Source: Chitinophagales bacterium (lineage in GTDB: Bacteria > Bacteroidota > Bacteroidia > Chitinophagales > Chitinophagaceae). From it: a stretch of 5,887 nt of DNA. Of the stretch, positions 1 to 5,887 are shown in pieces. The stretch is taken from the NCBI GenBank assembly GCA_025355935.1, contig JANXYS010000522.1:1-5887 (forward strand). The letters run 5' to 3'. The position numbers and the translations under genes were made by a program. Below the pieces are notes generated by a model. That model was not told the DNA's origin, made no database searches, and saw only the letters and a list, made by a program, of their open reading frames with translations. Position 1 is the stretch's first letter. Every line of letters starts with the position of its first letter.

Positions 1-672
1 GACCGGCAATGGGCGGAAATTCACTATGGCTTAAACCCCCTTAAGTGTTTTACCATAACCTATGGCACTACTTTATTGGAAGCACCGGGTGCAGTACAAC
101 GGAAGCGTGCGCAAGACTACCTTCGATCGACACTCAACATACCATTTGGAGACCTTATCCTGCTATTCAATGGCACCCTTAATTACAAACCCAATTTAGA
201 TGCACTAATGATATTACTGGAAGAAATTAACCCCGTTTTAAATTCCAGGATTTCATTCAACTACAAGTTGATAATTTGCGGAAAGGATTTGCCCGGCAAT
301 TTAAATGGACTTAACGATTACAGCACTAAGAACGTGATCTACGCTGGTTTCGTGCAGGACATCAACCCTTATTTTGAAGGTGCGCATATCTTCTTAAACC
401 CCGTAATAGATGGAGGCGGAATAAAGACCAAATTAGTGGAGGCCCTGGCTTATAATGTAAATTGCATAAGTACAGTAAGTGGCGCTATTGGCGTACCAGG
501 AAAATTTACTGGCGGCAAACTTGCCATAGTGGATGACGGGGACTGGGCAGCCTTTACAGAAACTATTTTTTCCGCCGATATAGATAACCAGATACCTGCA
601 TGCTTCTTTGATGAATTTTATTGGGGAAATATTGCAGCCAGGGCCTTGAATATTTTAAAGAACAATGCATGA
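1..672 (+). CDS. GT4-type glycosyltransferase, C-terminal part (5' end outside window)
   Basis: This is the C-terminal domain of a GT-B fold glycosyltransferase of the GT4/glycosyl transferases group 1 kind. It is expected to bind a nucleotide-sugar donor and extend a surface glycan on the cytoplasmic side of the inner membrane. The frame is open from base 1, giving 223 visible residues. A TTG at 76 could be mistaken for a start, but the reading frame runs on upstream of it and GT4 proteins are usually 350-400 residues, so about the first 150-180 residues lie outside the window. Visible residues 56-65 (FNGTLNYKPN) match the start of the donor-binding domain. Residues 133-151 hold PVIDGGGIKTKLVEALAY, the donor-binding EX7E-like region, in which the first acidic residue is Asp. 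STVSGAIG follows at about 157-164, as in Glyco_trans_1_4 proteins. The stop overlaps the next start as ATGA (669-672), which implies co-transcription and coupled translation. Donor and acceptor cannot be told. Confidence 0.88.
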   Translation, partial: DRQWAEIHYGLNPLKCFTITYGTTLLEAPGAVQRKRAQDYLRSTLNIPFGDLILLFNGTLNYKPNLDALMILLEEINPVLNSRISFNYKLIICGKDLPGNLNGLNDYSTKNVIYAGFVQDINPYFEGAHIFLNPVIDGGGIKTKLVEALAYNVNCISTVSGAIGVPGKFTGGKLAIVDDGDWAAFTETIFSADIDNQIPACFFDEFYWGNIAARALNILKNNA

Positions 673-1634
673 GAATTCTAATTACAGGTATATCCGGTTT
701 TGCTGCCAGGCATTTTGTAGACTTTCTATCGGGTATGGAAGATAGCAGTGAGGTCGCCGGGATCTACCATCTCAACAGTCCGGCATTCGTCAAGAATTAC
801 TATAAAAATGTACAATGCAGTTTTCATAAAATAAACCTGGTAGATTATTCACCGGTTGAAGAACTCATACTTCAATTTAAACCCGATTATATATTACACC
901 TTGCTGCAAAAAGTAGTGTAGCAGATAGTTGGGTAAATCCTACGGAATGCATTCTGGAAAACACGCAAATGTTTTTAAATCTTATTGAGGTAATGCGCAA
1001 AAATAACTTACCATGCCGCTTATTATCTGTCGGTTCGTCTGAAGAATATGGAAATGTAATTACCAGGGAAAATCTTATCACTGAAGATCTTTGCACTAAT
1101 GCTGTGAGCCCCTACGGCGCAGCACGATCGATGCAGCAAAAATTGGTCGATATTTATTCAAAGAATTATTCAATTGATATACTTCATGCACGGGCTTTTA
1201 ATCACCTTGGAGCTTTTCAGAAAGGAAGTTTTGTTATCTCCTCATTCGCGAAACAGATTGCCAGTCAAATTAAGTCGGGTGCTGTTGAGCTGAATTTATC
1301 AGTAGGTGATGTAACGGTCATCCGCGATTTCACACACGTACGTGATGTGGTCAGAGCGTATTACATGTTACTGTTGCAGGGGAGGAATGGTGAAACATAT
1401 AATGTTTGTTCGGGCAAGGGCTATATGTTGAAGGACTTAATTATATTATTTGGTCAAATCACCGGAAAAACTATCAGCTATCACCAGGACGTGAAGAACC
1501 TACGCCCAAATGAAAATAAAAAGCTCATCGGCTCATATGAAAAAATAAAAAGTGCAATCGGTTGGCAACCGCTATTGCCGATAGAAGAAAGTTTGAAAGA
1601 CCTGCTAAATTACTGGACAGCCTTGCCAGGTTAA
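669..1634 (+). CDS. NAD(P)-dependent nucleotide-sugar epimerase/reductase, GDP-4-dehydro-6-deoxymannose reductase (RMD)-like
   Basis: This is an extended short-chain dehydrogenase of 321 residues, the usual length for the family. It most likely reduces or epimerises a GDP- or dTDP-4-keto-6-deoxy sugar in the cytoplasm. I chose ATG 669 rather than the in-frame ATG at 621 because it places the Rossmann strand MRILITGISGF at the N terminus and gives the tight ATGA overlap with the upstream gene. Visible motifs are the nucleotide-binding GISGFAA (7-13), HLAAKSSVADSW (77-88), SSEEYG (123-128), SPYGAAR (147-153), FNHLGAFQ (177-184), RDFTHVRDVVRAY (219-231) and RPNENKKLIGS (279-289) followed by GWQP. 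The FNHLG, RPNE and GW.P set resembles RMD (GDP-D-rhamnose synthesis) more than GalE or RmlB. Two deviations stand out: the catalytic YxxxK reads Y149-G-A-A-R153, and the third glycine of GxxGxxG is Ala13. No gmd partner is visible, so the substrate is uncertain. Confidence 0.9.
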   Translation: MRILITGISGFAARHFVDFLSGMEDSSEVAGIYHLNSPAFVKNYYKNVQCSFHKINLVDYSPVEELILQFKPDYILHLAAKSSVADSWVNPTECILENTQMFLNLIEVMRKNNLPCRLLSVGSSEEYGNVITRENLITEDLCTNAVSPYGAARSMQQKLVDIYSKNYSIDILHARAFNHLGAFQKGSFVISSFAKQIASQIKSGAVELNLSVGDVTVIRDFTHVRDVVRAYYMLLLQGRNGETYNVCSGKGYMLKDLIILFGQITGKTISYHQDVKNLRPNENKKLIGSYEKIKSAIGWQPLLPIEESLKDLLNYWTALPG

Positions 1635-2752
1635 AACAATTGCTTCATGCTTTCGTAAAATAATGCAGCCGTATGCTGCCAGGTGAATTTACTTTTTTGA
1701 ATAAATCCTTTTGTGATTAAATCTTCTCTTAAAATTTTGTTGGATGATAATTTTCGCAGTGCGTCTGCGATCTCCTGGATATTGAAGGGATCTACTTGCA
1801 ATGCAGCGTTACTTGCTACTTCAGGCATTGATGTAACATTACTGCAAATTACTGGTACGCCAGCCTGGAAGGCTTCAACAATGGGCAAGCCGAATCCTTC
1901 AAAAATGGGAACGAAAGTTAAAATCTGAGCAGAGCCCAACAATAATTTCAGGTCACTGTCTGAAACCCTCCCGGGGAAGGTAACGTCGTTTTTGTATTGC
2001 ATCCCATCAAGCACAGCCTTGATGTCGCTATCATCCCAAAGAATATTCCCGGCAAGTATAAGTTTATGTGAGCTGCTGCCTTGCTGCTTAAAAAGTTCGA
2101 ATGCTTGCAGAAGGCGAAGAATATTTTTTCGGGGATGCATGGATCCTACAAAGAAAAAATAATTTTCACCGTTAGCGTATTTGTTTCTGACTGCAAGTTT
2201 AATGAGTTCGTCGAGAGGTTCAAACACCTCCTTAACCCCACAGGAAACATTATCAATTAGTGAAGGTTTTATGTCGTAAAAATTGACAATATCTTGCTTG
2301 CTGTATTCGGAAATGGTTGCAATTCTGCCTGCCTTTTTTGCAAATCTTTTAAAGAAAGTTCGGTAATAGATGCTGTTACGGAATGGTAAATCTTTTGGAT
2401 AATGTTCAAAATTCAAATCATAGATAACGGGTAATTGCTTAACAGATGAGTTAAGGCAGAGAAAGCCGTCCATCCCTAAAAAAAGATCAGGTTTTTTTTT
2501 GCGGAGAAATATTCCGAGAATCAATTCCATGTATACCACATATAGAACAGGGTGCCGTAATGCCGGAAAAATGTAATGTTTGGTTACATTGGGGAAGTCA
2601 AAATAGTTTTCATTAAAATTTTTATCGCATAACAACATAAATTCTATTTCCGGGTGATCGCTGATCAACGGCCGAAGGGTTTCAATAATAAAATTCCCTA
2701 TTCCATCTACTTCCTTCTTGCGAAGTATCCAACAATTTACTGCAACTTTCAT
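1631..2752 (-). CDS. GT4 family glycosyltransferase (group 1)
   Basis: This is a complete 373-residue GT-B glycosyltransferase, full length for GT4, predicted to transfer a sugar from a nucleotide donor to a lipid-linked glycan. The N-terminal acceptor domain begins MKVAVNCW and has DGIGNF at 16-21, the glycine-rich loop typical of this group, then VIYDLNFEHYP at 109-119, a common GT4 signature. The linker carries the TISEYSKQDI segment (146-155). The donor domain starts with FVGSMHPRKN (201-210), which contains the usual basic R-K-N, and includes LILAGN (231-236) and the EX7E motif EGFGLPIVE (285-293). All the expected catalytic and donor-binding residues are present, so it should be active. 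It is the last of five leftward genes and lies 42 bases after the GT2 gene. Its TAA overlaps the stop of the convergent SDR gene. An A9 run on its coding strand (2492-2500) encodes Lys-Lys-Lys at about residues 85-87. No signal peptide is visible. Sugar specificity cannot be told. Confidence 0.95.
   Translation of the reverse strand: MKVAVNCWILRKKEVDGIGNFIIETLRPLISDHPEIEFMLLCDKNFNENYFDFPNVTKHYIFPALRHPVLYVVYMELILGIFLRKKKPDLFLGMDGFLCLNSSVKQLPVIYDLNFEHYPKDLPFRNSIYYRTFFKRFAKKAGRIATISEYSKQDIVNFYDIKPSLIDNVSCGVKEVFEPLDELIKLAVRNKYANGENYFFFVGSMHPRKNILRLLQAFELFKQQGSSSHKLILAGNILWDDSDIKAVLDGMQYKNDVTFPGRVSDSDLKLLLGSAQILTFVPIFEGFGLPIVEAFQAGVPVICSNVTSMPEVASNAALQVDPFNIQEIADALRKLSSNKILREDLITKGFIQKSKFTWQHTAALFYESMKQLF
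2492..2500 (-). repeat. A9 homopolymer within the GT4 gene
   Basis: Nine T on the plus strand make an A9 run on the coding strand. It encodes three Lys codons in a row before PDLFLGM. Seven bases further along the coding strand is a T7 run (plus-strand A7 at 2478-2484), so A7 and T7 could pair around a 7-base loop. Such tracts can provoke polymerase slippage, and one inserted or deleted base would disrupt the protein near residue 85 of 373. The tract is seen directly; any switching role is speculation, because short A runs are common in AT-rich coding DNA. Confidence 0.45.
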
Positions 2753-2768
2753 TCAGAATAGTTTACCG

Positions 2769-2790
2769 ATTTAATAGGCCGGTATTAAAT
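2769..2790. repeat. Perfect 8-bp inverted repeat in the GT2-GT4 intergenic gap
   Basis: ATTTAATA (2769-2776) and TATTAAAT (2783-2790) are exact reverse complements around GGCCGG. They occupy most of the 42-base gap between the GT2 stop and the GT4 start, the largest intergenic gap in the window. The stem is all A/T and no T run follows it on either strand, so it does not look like an intrinsic terminator. It could be a weak RNA hairpin, an operator half-site pair or chance in AT-rich spacer. A competing 5-bp pairing, TACCG (2764-2768) with CGGTA (2780-2784), uses the same bases. Confidence 0.35.
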
Positions 2791-2794
2791 AAAG

Positions 2795-3781
2795 CTATTT
2801 GATAAATTTTTTCAGGATCCGAAATGCGCGTCTCGATACACTTGACTTATCAAGCATTTTAGCAAGCCATACCTTTCTTCTTTTAAGTGGTTCAAACTTT
2901 TTTTCGGGCACAAGCAGCGCAGCATAGCTTTCACACTTGAGGATGAATTTTTCAACACTTATGCCCCGGCCGTTCTCTGCCGATTTCAAAATTCTATGCG
3001 AAAGGCTTTCGCAGAAATACATCAGATAATCAGATGCGTAATGACTTATAACGTTATGCATTGCAGGATCGGACTTCAGGGAATTAATAAATAACATATA
3101 TTTTCCGAATGCATCCTGGTACTCGAAACCATTTGTTAATCGCGATACACTGTCGTGCACCCGGTACTCAAAATTAAATCCCGGCGAGGTAGCCTTGTAT
3201 GAAATCATAGAAAGCTGAACCCACAACTGATAATCGGCAAATATTAAATTCGGATAGTTTTCGGGCATGCCACCTAAGCGGTCAAAATCACTACTTCGCA
3301 TCATGTAGCCTGTGCCCATACTATCGATTGTTTGAGCTAACTGACAGGCCAGGAACTCATACCCAGTCTGTCTTTCAGCCATCGGCATGCACGGCCTGAC
3401 AAACGCTCCTGGTCCATTTATATAGTTAAAGTGAGATTGATACAAGCTGGCATCAGGATGAATCTTTATCAGTTCATCCATAGAACTTAAATACCCGGGA
3501 TATAACACATCATCATGACCAATAAGCGTAATAAATTCATTCTTCGGAATTTCTTTAATCCGCGCCCAATTTTCTATGATCGATAGTGGCTTAGATGCTG
3601 GATAAAAAGCTACCCGTTTATCATTTAATGAGGTTATCCACTCTACTGTCCCATCGGTACTTTGATTGTCAAGAACAAGAAGGTTGAAATCCGCAAAAGT
3701 TTGCGCAAGGATACTGTTCACACATTCCTTCACGTGTGAACCGCCGTTTCTGACAGGCAGTATGATCGAGTACGCAGACAT
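2795..3781 (-). CDS. GT2 family glycosyltransferase
   Basis: This is a complete 328-residue GT-A fold inverting glycosyltransferase (Glycos_transf_2). It is expected to use a nucleotide-sugar donor with a divalent metal at the inner face of the cytoplasmic membrane. The N terminus shows the family opening SIILPVRNGG (5-14) and CVNSILAQTF (20-29), then LDNQSTDGT (37-45), which contacts the nucleotide. The metal-binding DxD position reads IGHDD (87-91). FADYQLWVQL (181-190) fits the later acidic acceptor-side motif, and YRVHDSVSR (206-214) matches the conserved histidine-containing segment of this subgroup. The C-terminal tail (about 293-328) is strongly basic, with 14 Lys or Arg in 36 residues mixed with hydrophobic ones, which suggests contact with the membrane surface. 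The start ATG shares one base with the upstream stop (TAATG, 3779-3783 on the reverse strand), so translation is probably coupled. Which sugar it transfers is unknown. Confidence 0.94.
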   Translation of the reverse strand: MSAYSIILPVRNGGSHVKECVNSILAQTFADFNLLVLDNQSTDGTVEWITSLNDKRVAFYPASKPLSIIENWARIKEIPKNEFITLIGHDDVLYPGYLSSMDELIKIHPDASLYQSHFNYINGPGAFVRPCMPMAERQTGYEFLACQLAQTIDSMGTGYMMRSSDFDRLGGMPENYPNLIFADYQLWVQLSMISYKATSPGFNFEYRVHDSVSRLTNGFEYQDAFGKYMLFINSLKSDPAMHNVISHYASDYLMYFCESLSHRILKSAENGRGISVEKFILKCESYAALLVPEKKFEPLKRRKVWLAKMLDKSSVSRRAFRILKKFIK

Positions 3782-4638
3782 TAAGTACCCCAGGCTAGTT
3801 TAGTCATAGACTTTCGTTCTGATTCGGTTCCAAGCTGATACAATTCTGTTTGATTATCGCTGACGAGCAGGTTTTCCTGGTCATTTACCCAAAAGGTATT
3901 ACTGTCCTTCCATTCAGGTGGTTCATAAGCGTTACCATTTTTTCCAATCACCAACACTTTCATTCCTTTCCGAAGGTAATAATTAGTAAGGCTCCTCCGG
4001 CCATTTTCAAAAAGATAGGCTCTAAACTTTGTATCAATGAGGTCGACCTTCATTTGTAAGAATTCTTCCCGGCGAACCATGAAGGCATTTGTTCGCACGT
4101 GTGCGTTCGGAAATGGATGAAATAGCCAGCGCCAGTAGAATAAGGCTTTAAGGAACAATTTATATTTCCGAAAGTTATAAGCTAACCCTTTTTCACCTTC
4201 CCAGGTGTAAGGATGCTTTTGAAATACGGATGAATAGTAGCTTTGACAAGAGGCGGATGCGCTGATGAGGCCGACCTGGGGGGAAAAATGATTGAGATAG
4301 ATGGCTAGCCAGCCAGCTTCACGCAAAATAGAGAAAGTATTAAGAAATAGTATTGTTTCAAATTCAATTTCTTGATTGATCCTAGCATAAATTTCAATGT
4401 CCTGGCCTCCATTATAGTATAAACAACTATAATCAACTATTTTGAAAGATTTCAATAGTTCGGAGAAGCTTGAAACTTTTTGCTGATTGACCAATGAGAT
4501 ACCGTTGAAGGCAATAATTAAACGATGCGGATGCCTCGCGTCAAACTGGATGTAACTTTTCAAAAAAGAATTAAAATTGGAGATATCGTAAGGCAACCAC
4601 GATAAATATACAACTGCTACCTTTACATTTTCGATCAT
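3781..4638 (-). CDS. Glycosyltransferase-like protein, GT-A-type, no clear DxD
   Basis: This 285-residue protein looks like a divergent GT-A glycosyltransferase, but I cannot name its family with certainty. The N terminus (VKVAVVYLSW, 5-14) forms a first beta strand, and ILFLNTFSILREAGWL (96-111) sits where GT2 proteins carry their DxD. The aspartates are missing here (LNTFS). HVRTNAFMVRREEFL (180-194) resembles the acceptor-side segment of polysaccharide glycosyltransferases. FENGRRSLTNYYLRKG (210-225), the later EPPEW (239-243), and NLLVSDNQTELY (256-267) with a terminal LAWG look like conserved family signatures recalled from other glycan clusters. An aromatic, basic stretch at about 157-176 (FLKALFYWRWLF) could lie against the membrane, but there is no clear transmembrane helix or signal peptide. 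It starts 21 bases after the methyltransferase stop and overlaps the GT2 start by one base, so it is surely in the same operon. Alternatives are an inactive partner of the GT2 enzyme or a metal-independent transferase. Confidence 0.82.
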   Translation of the reverse strand: MIENVKVAVVYLSWLPYDISNFNSFLKSYIQFDARHPHRLIIAFNGISLVNQQKVSSFSELLKSFKIVDYSCLYYNGGQDIEIYARINQEIEFETILFLNTFSILREAGWLAIYLNHFSPQVGLISASASCQSYYSSVFQKHPYTWEGEKGLAYNFRKYKLFLKALFYWRWLFHPFPNAHVRTNAFMVRREEFLQMKVDLIDTKFRAYLFENGRRSLTNYYLRKGMKVLVIGKNGNAYEPPEWKDSNTFWVNDQENLLVSDNQTELYQLGTESERKSMTKLAWGT

Positions 4639-4659
4639 TTCAGAAGAAAGCGTTCCTTA

Positions 4660-5373
4660 TTATTTTTTTACCACAACAATATAGTTTAAGGTAAGAACAT
4701 CATCAAAATATTTCTTATCCATCCAAATCGCAAATTTATTATAAACGGTGATAAAATTTAATTTTATAAAAATCAGCTTAATTATTTTGGATCTAAATGT
4801 ATTATACTTCCTGGCAGAAAATAATACATTTAAAAAAAGTTGAAAGATTGCTGCCCATTTTCCACCGTTAGCCTTAATCAGCTCGATGGTAAAACCCTTT
4901 CGTTCGAACAAATCTTTAATACCATATTTTGATATTCGAAAGAAATCATAAGGTTCTTCATGTAGTTCCCAGCAAAAAGGAATGGTGTATACTGCATACC
5001 CACCAAGTTTTAACACCCGAAAGGTTTCTTCCACCATTTTATTGTGGTCCGCTACATGCTCTATAACCTGTGAGCTAAAAACTACATCAAAGCTATTGTC
5101 CGCAAAACCAAGATCTGTAGCGGGGCACAAAACGTCAACGACCTTACTACTACTTTGGATTATATCGCATCCTATGTATCTTTCAATAAACGGTGTTATG
5201 ATACCTTCATAAGGTTTATTACCGCAACCAATATCAAGTAGTATACCTTTTGCGTATAAGGGCATATACCGTTTGATATCACTTACGATATATTGAGTAA
5301 CAATATGATGTTGATTCGCTGATGACGACATTGACTCGGGGGTCAATCGTTCCAATCCGATGCTACGCTCCAT
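4660..5373 (-). CDS. Class I SAM-dependent methyltransferase
   Basis: This is a complete 237-residue Rossmann-fold methyltransferase of the Methyltransf_11/23 kind. It would transfer a methyl group from S-adenosylmethionine, and in this setting a sugar hydroxyl of the glycan is the most likely acceptor. Motif I is LLDIGCGNKPYE (45-56), the acidic residue after strand 2 is in IGCD (67-70), motif II is FDVVFSSQVIEHV (95-107), and VLKLGGYAVYTIPF (120-133) is the strand after helix D. HEEPYDFFRISKYG (138-151) matches a conserved segment of glycan-cluster methyltransferases. A hydrophobic stretch at about 176-187 and 198-212 may associate with the membrane. The ATG at 5371-5373 overlaps the upstream methyltransferase gene by 11 bases. 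An in-frame ATG at 5329-5331 (Met15) is an alternative start, and neither is preceded by a clear ribosome binding site. The exact target is unknown. Confidence 0.92.
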   Translation of the reverse strand: MERSIGLERLTPESMSSSANQHHIVTQYIVSDIKRYMPLYAKGILLDIGCGNKPYEGIITPFIERYIGCDIIQSSSKVVDVLCPATDLGFADNSFDVVFSSQVIEHVADHNKMVEETFRVLKLGGYAVYTIPFCWELHEEPYDFFRISKYGIKDLFERKGFTIELIKANGGKWAAIFQLFLNVLFSARKYNTFRSKIIKLIFIKLNFITVYNKFAIWMDKKYFDDVLTLNYIVVVKK

Positions 5374-5887
5374 TTAAACTTGGATCTTTGTGAATATATT
5401 TTCTTTTAAATCTATACCAGCGCCAGTTGAGATAACCCCAGAAGGTTTTTGTTATGTTTAATTGCCTTTCTTTTAATTCAAAAAGGAAGGGATGAATTCT
5501 AGTGAGATAAGCAGGGTCAGTGTTTAATGCAACTTCCTTCAACTGTGGAAAATCTATTAATTTAGTCTCCCTTAAAAACATAATTATATTCTGTTGGTAG
5601 TAGAATTCAACATCAGAATGATTCCAAATATTTGGCCTGATGCAATCAACTGCCACGTATCCTTTTTTTAAAAAGAGAGCAGCCCAAAACTCCGGATATT
5701 GTTCATTGATATGATAAGTGCCTGTTTGGCCTGGGAGCGCAGCAGAGAATAAAATTATATCTCCTAAAGATGTAAGCGAGTTGATAAATACTTCTGAATC
5801 TTCAAATGGAAGATGCTCGGCCACTTCCAGGGACATAACCAAATCGAACCTCTTATCAAATTTTAATGGCTGTTTAAGATCTTTCGA
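5363..5887 (-). CDS. SAM-dependent methyltransferase, C-terminal part (5' end outside window)
   Basis: This is the C-terminal 174 residues of a second class I methyltransferase, read from the right edge. The frame stays open to base 5887. A TTG at 5840-5842 is not a real start, because the residues before it (KFDKRFDLV) are the usual lead-in to the motif that follows. SLEVAEHLP (visible 19-27) is motif II. FSAALPGQTGTYHINEQYPE (about 47-66) and YYQQN (96-100) are strong signatures of a methyltransferase group common in polysaccharide and sugar-modification clusters. The SAM-binding glycine motif must lie outside the window. The tail FWGYLNWRWYRFKRKY is aromatic and basic, which may favour the membrane surface. 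Its TAG lies inside the start of the next methyltransferase (11-base overlap), so the two are translated together. It is the most upstream leftward gene visible, and the operon promoter is presumably beyond the edge. The substrate is unknown. Confidence 0.9.
   Translation of the reverse strand, partial: SKDLKQPLKFDKRFDLVMSLEVAEHLPFEDSEVFINSLTSLGDIILFSAALPGQTGTYHINEQYPEFWAALFLKKGYVAVDCIRPNIWNHSDVEFYYQQNIIMFLRETKLIDFPQLKEVALNTDPAYLTRIHPFLFELKERQLNITKTFWGYLNWRWYRFKRKYIHKDPSLNGA

Noticed and set aside
76..78. TTG as a start for the first gene
   Set aside because: The frame is open to base 1 and the protein from here would lack the whole N-terminal domain of a GT-B enzyme, so the gene is cut by the window edge.
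621..668. Sixteen-residue N-terminal extension of the SDR gene from ATG 621
   Set aside because: It would put 16 unrelated residues before the Rossmann strand and overlap the upstream gene by 52 bases; ATG 669 fits family length and gives an ATGA overlap.
887..1096. Small antisense open frame inside the SDR gene (also at 1713-1928, 3850-4059 and 4982-5212 on plus)
   Set aside because: Each lies wholly inside a well-supported gene on the other strand, and the translations show no recognisable domain; they are shadows.
1665..1679. GCAGC-CGTAT-GCTGC hairpin near the convergent junction as a terminator
   Set aside because: The stem is only 5 bp, no T run follows on either strand, and it lies within the GT4 coding sequence.
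4126..4136. 11-base direct repeat CCAGCGCCAGT, also at 5417-5427
   Set aside because: Both copies encode Trp-Arg-Trp in aromatic basic segments of two different proteins; there is no further flanking similarity, so chance or similar membrane-surface composition explains it.
5661..5675. T7A5 stretch in the partial methyltransferase as a terminator or promoter
   Set aside because: It lies in coding sequence within a conserved region and simply encodes Phe-Leu-Lys-Lys.
5840..5842. TTG as a start for the rightmost gene
   Set aside because: The frame continues to the window edge and the residues before it lead into methyltransferase motif II; the SAM-binding motif must lie upstream.

Overview
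The window is a stretch of a surface-polysaccharide (O-antigen, capsule or exopolysaccharide type) biosynthesis locus. It probably comes from a member of the Bacteroidota. That placement is inference: base composition is AT-rich (roughly 40% GC by eye), none of the starts has a strong Shine-Dalgarno sequence, genes are tightly packed, and the proteins have the style of Sphingobacteria/Chitinophagia glycan clusters. There is no rRNA, tRNA, mobile element, CRISPR array or phage gene, and no stretch over 300 bases without a gene. Almost every base is coding.

Layout. Two genes read rightward. The first is the C-terminal part of a GT4-type glycosyltransferase cut by the left edge (1-672). It overlaps by ATGA a nucleotide-sugar reductase/epimerase of the extended SDR family, closest in motifs to GDP-4-dehydro-6-deoxy-mannose reductase (669-1634). 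Five genes read leftward and converge on this pair. In transcription order they are a class I SAM methyltransferase cut by the right edge (5887-5363), a second SAM methyltransferase (5373-4660), a poorly characterised glycosyltransferase-like protein (4638-3781), a GT2 glycosyltransferase (3781-2795) and a GT4 glycosyltransferase (2752-1631). The two strands meet tail to tail with overlapping stop codons in one TTAA, so no intergenic terminator separates them.

How they may work together (inference). The SDR enzyme would make a deoxy-sugar nucleotide such as GDP-rhamnose. The glycosyltransferases would add sugars to a lipid-linked glycan at the inner face of the membrane, and the methyltransferases could methylate sugars within or at the end of the chain. 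No flippase, polymerase, ABC exporter or gmd gene lies in the window, so the export route and exact product cannot be read here.

I found no clearly new system. The points most worth a second look are the non-canonical catalytic and cofactor residues of the SDR enzyme (YxxxR instead of YxxxK, and an altered third glycine), the glycosyltransferase-like protein without a DxD motif, the paired overlapping methyltransferases, the zero-gap convergent junction, and an A9 tract inside the leftward GT4 gene.
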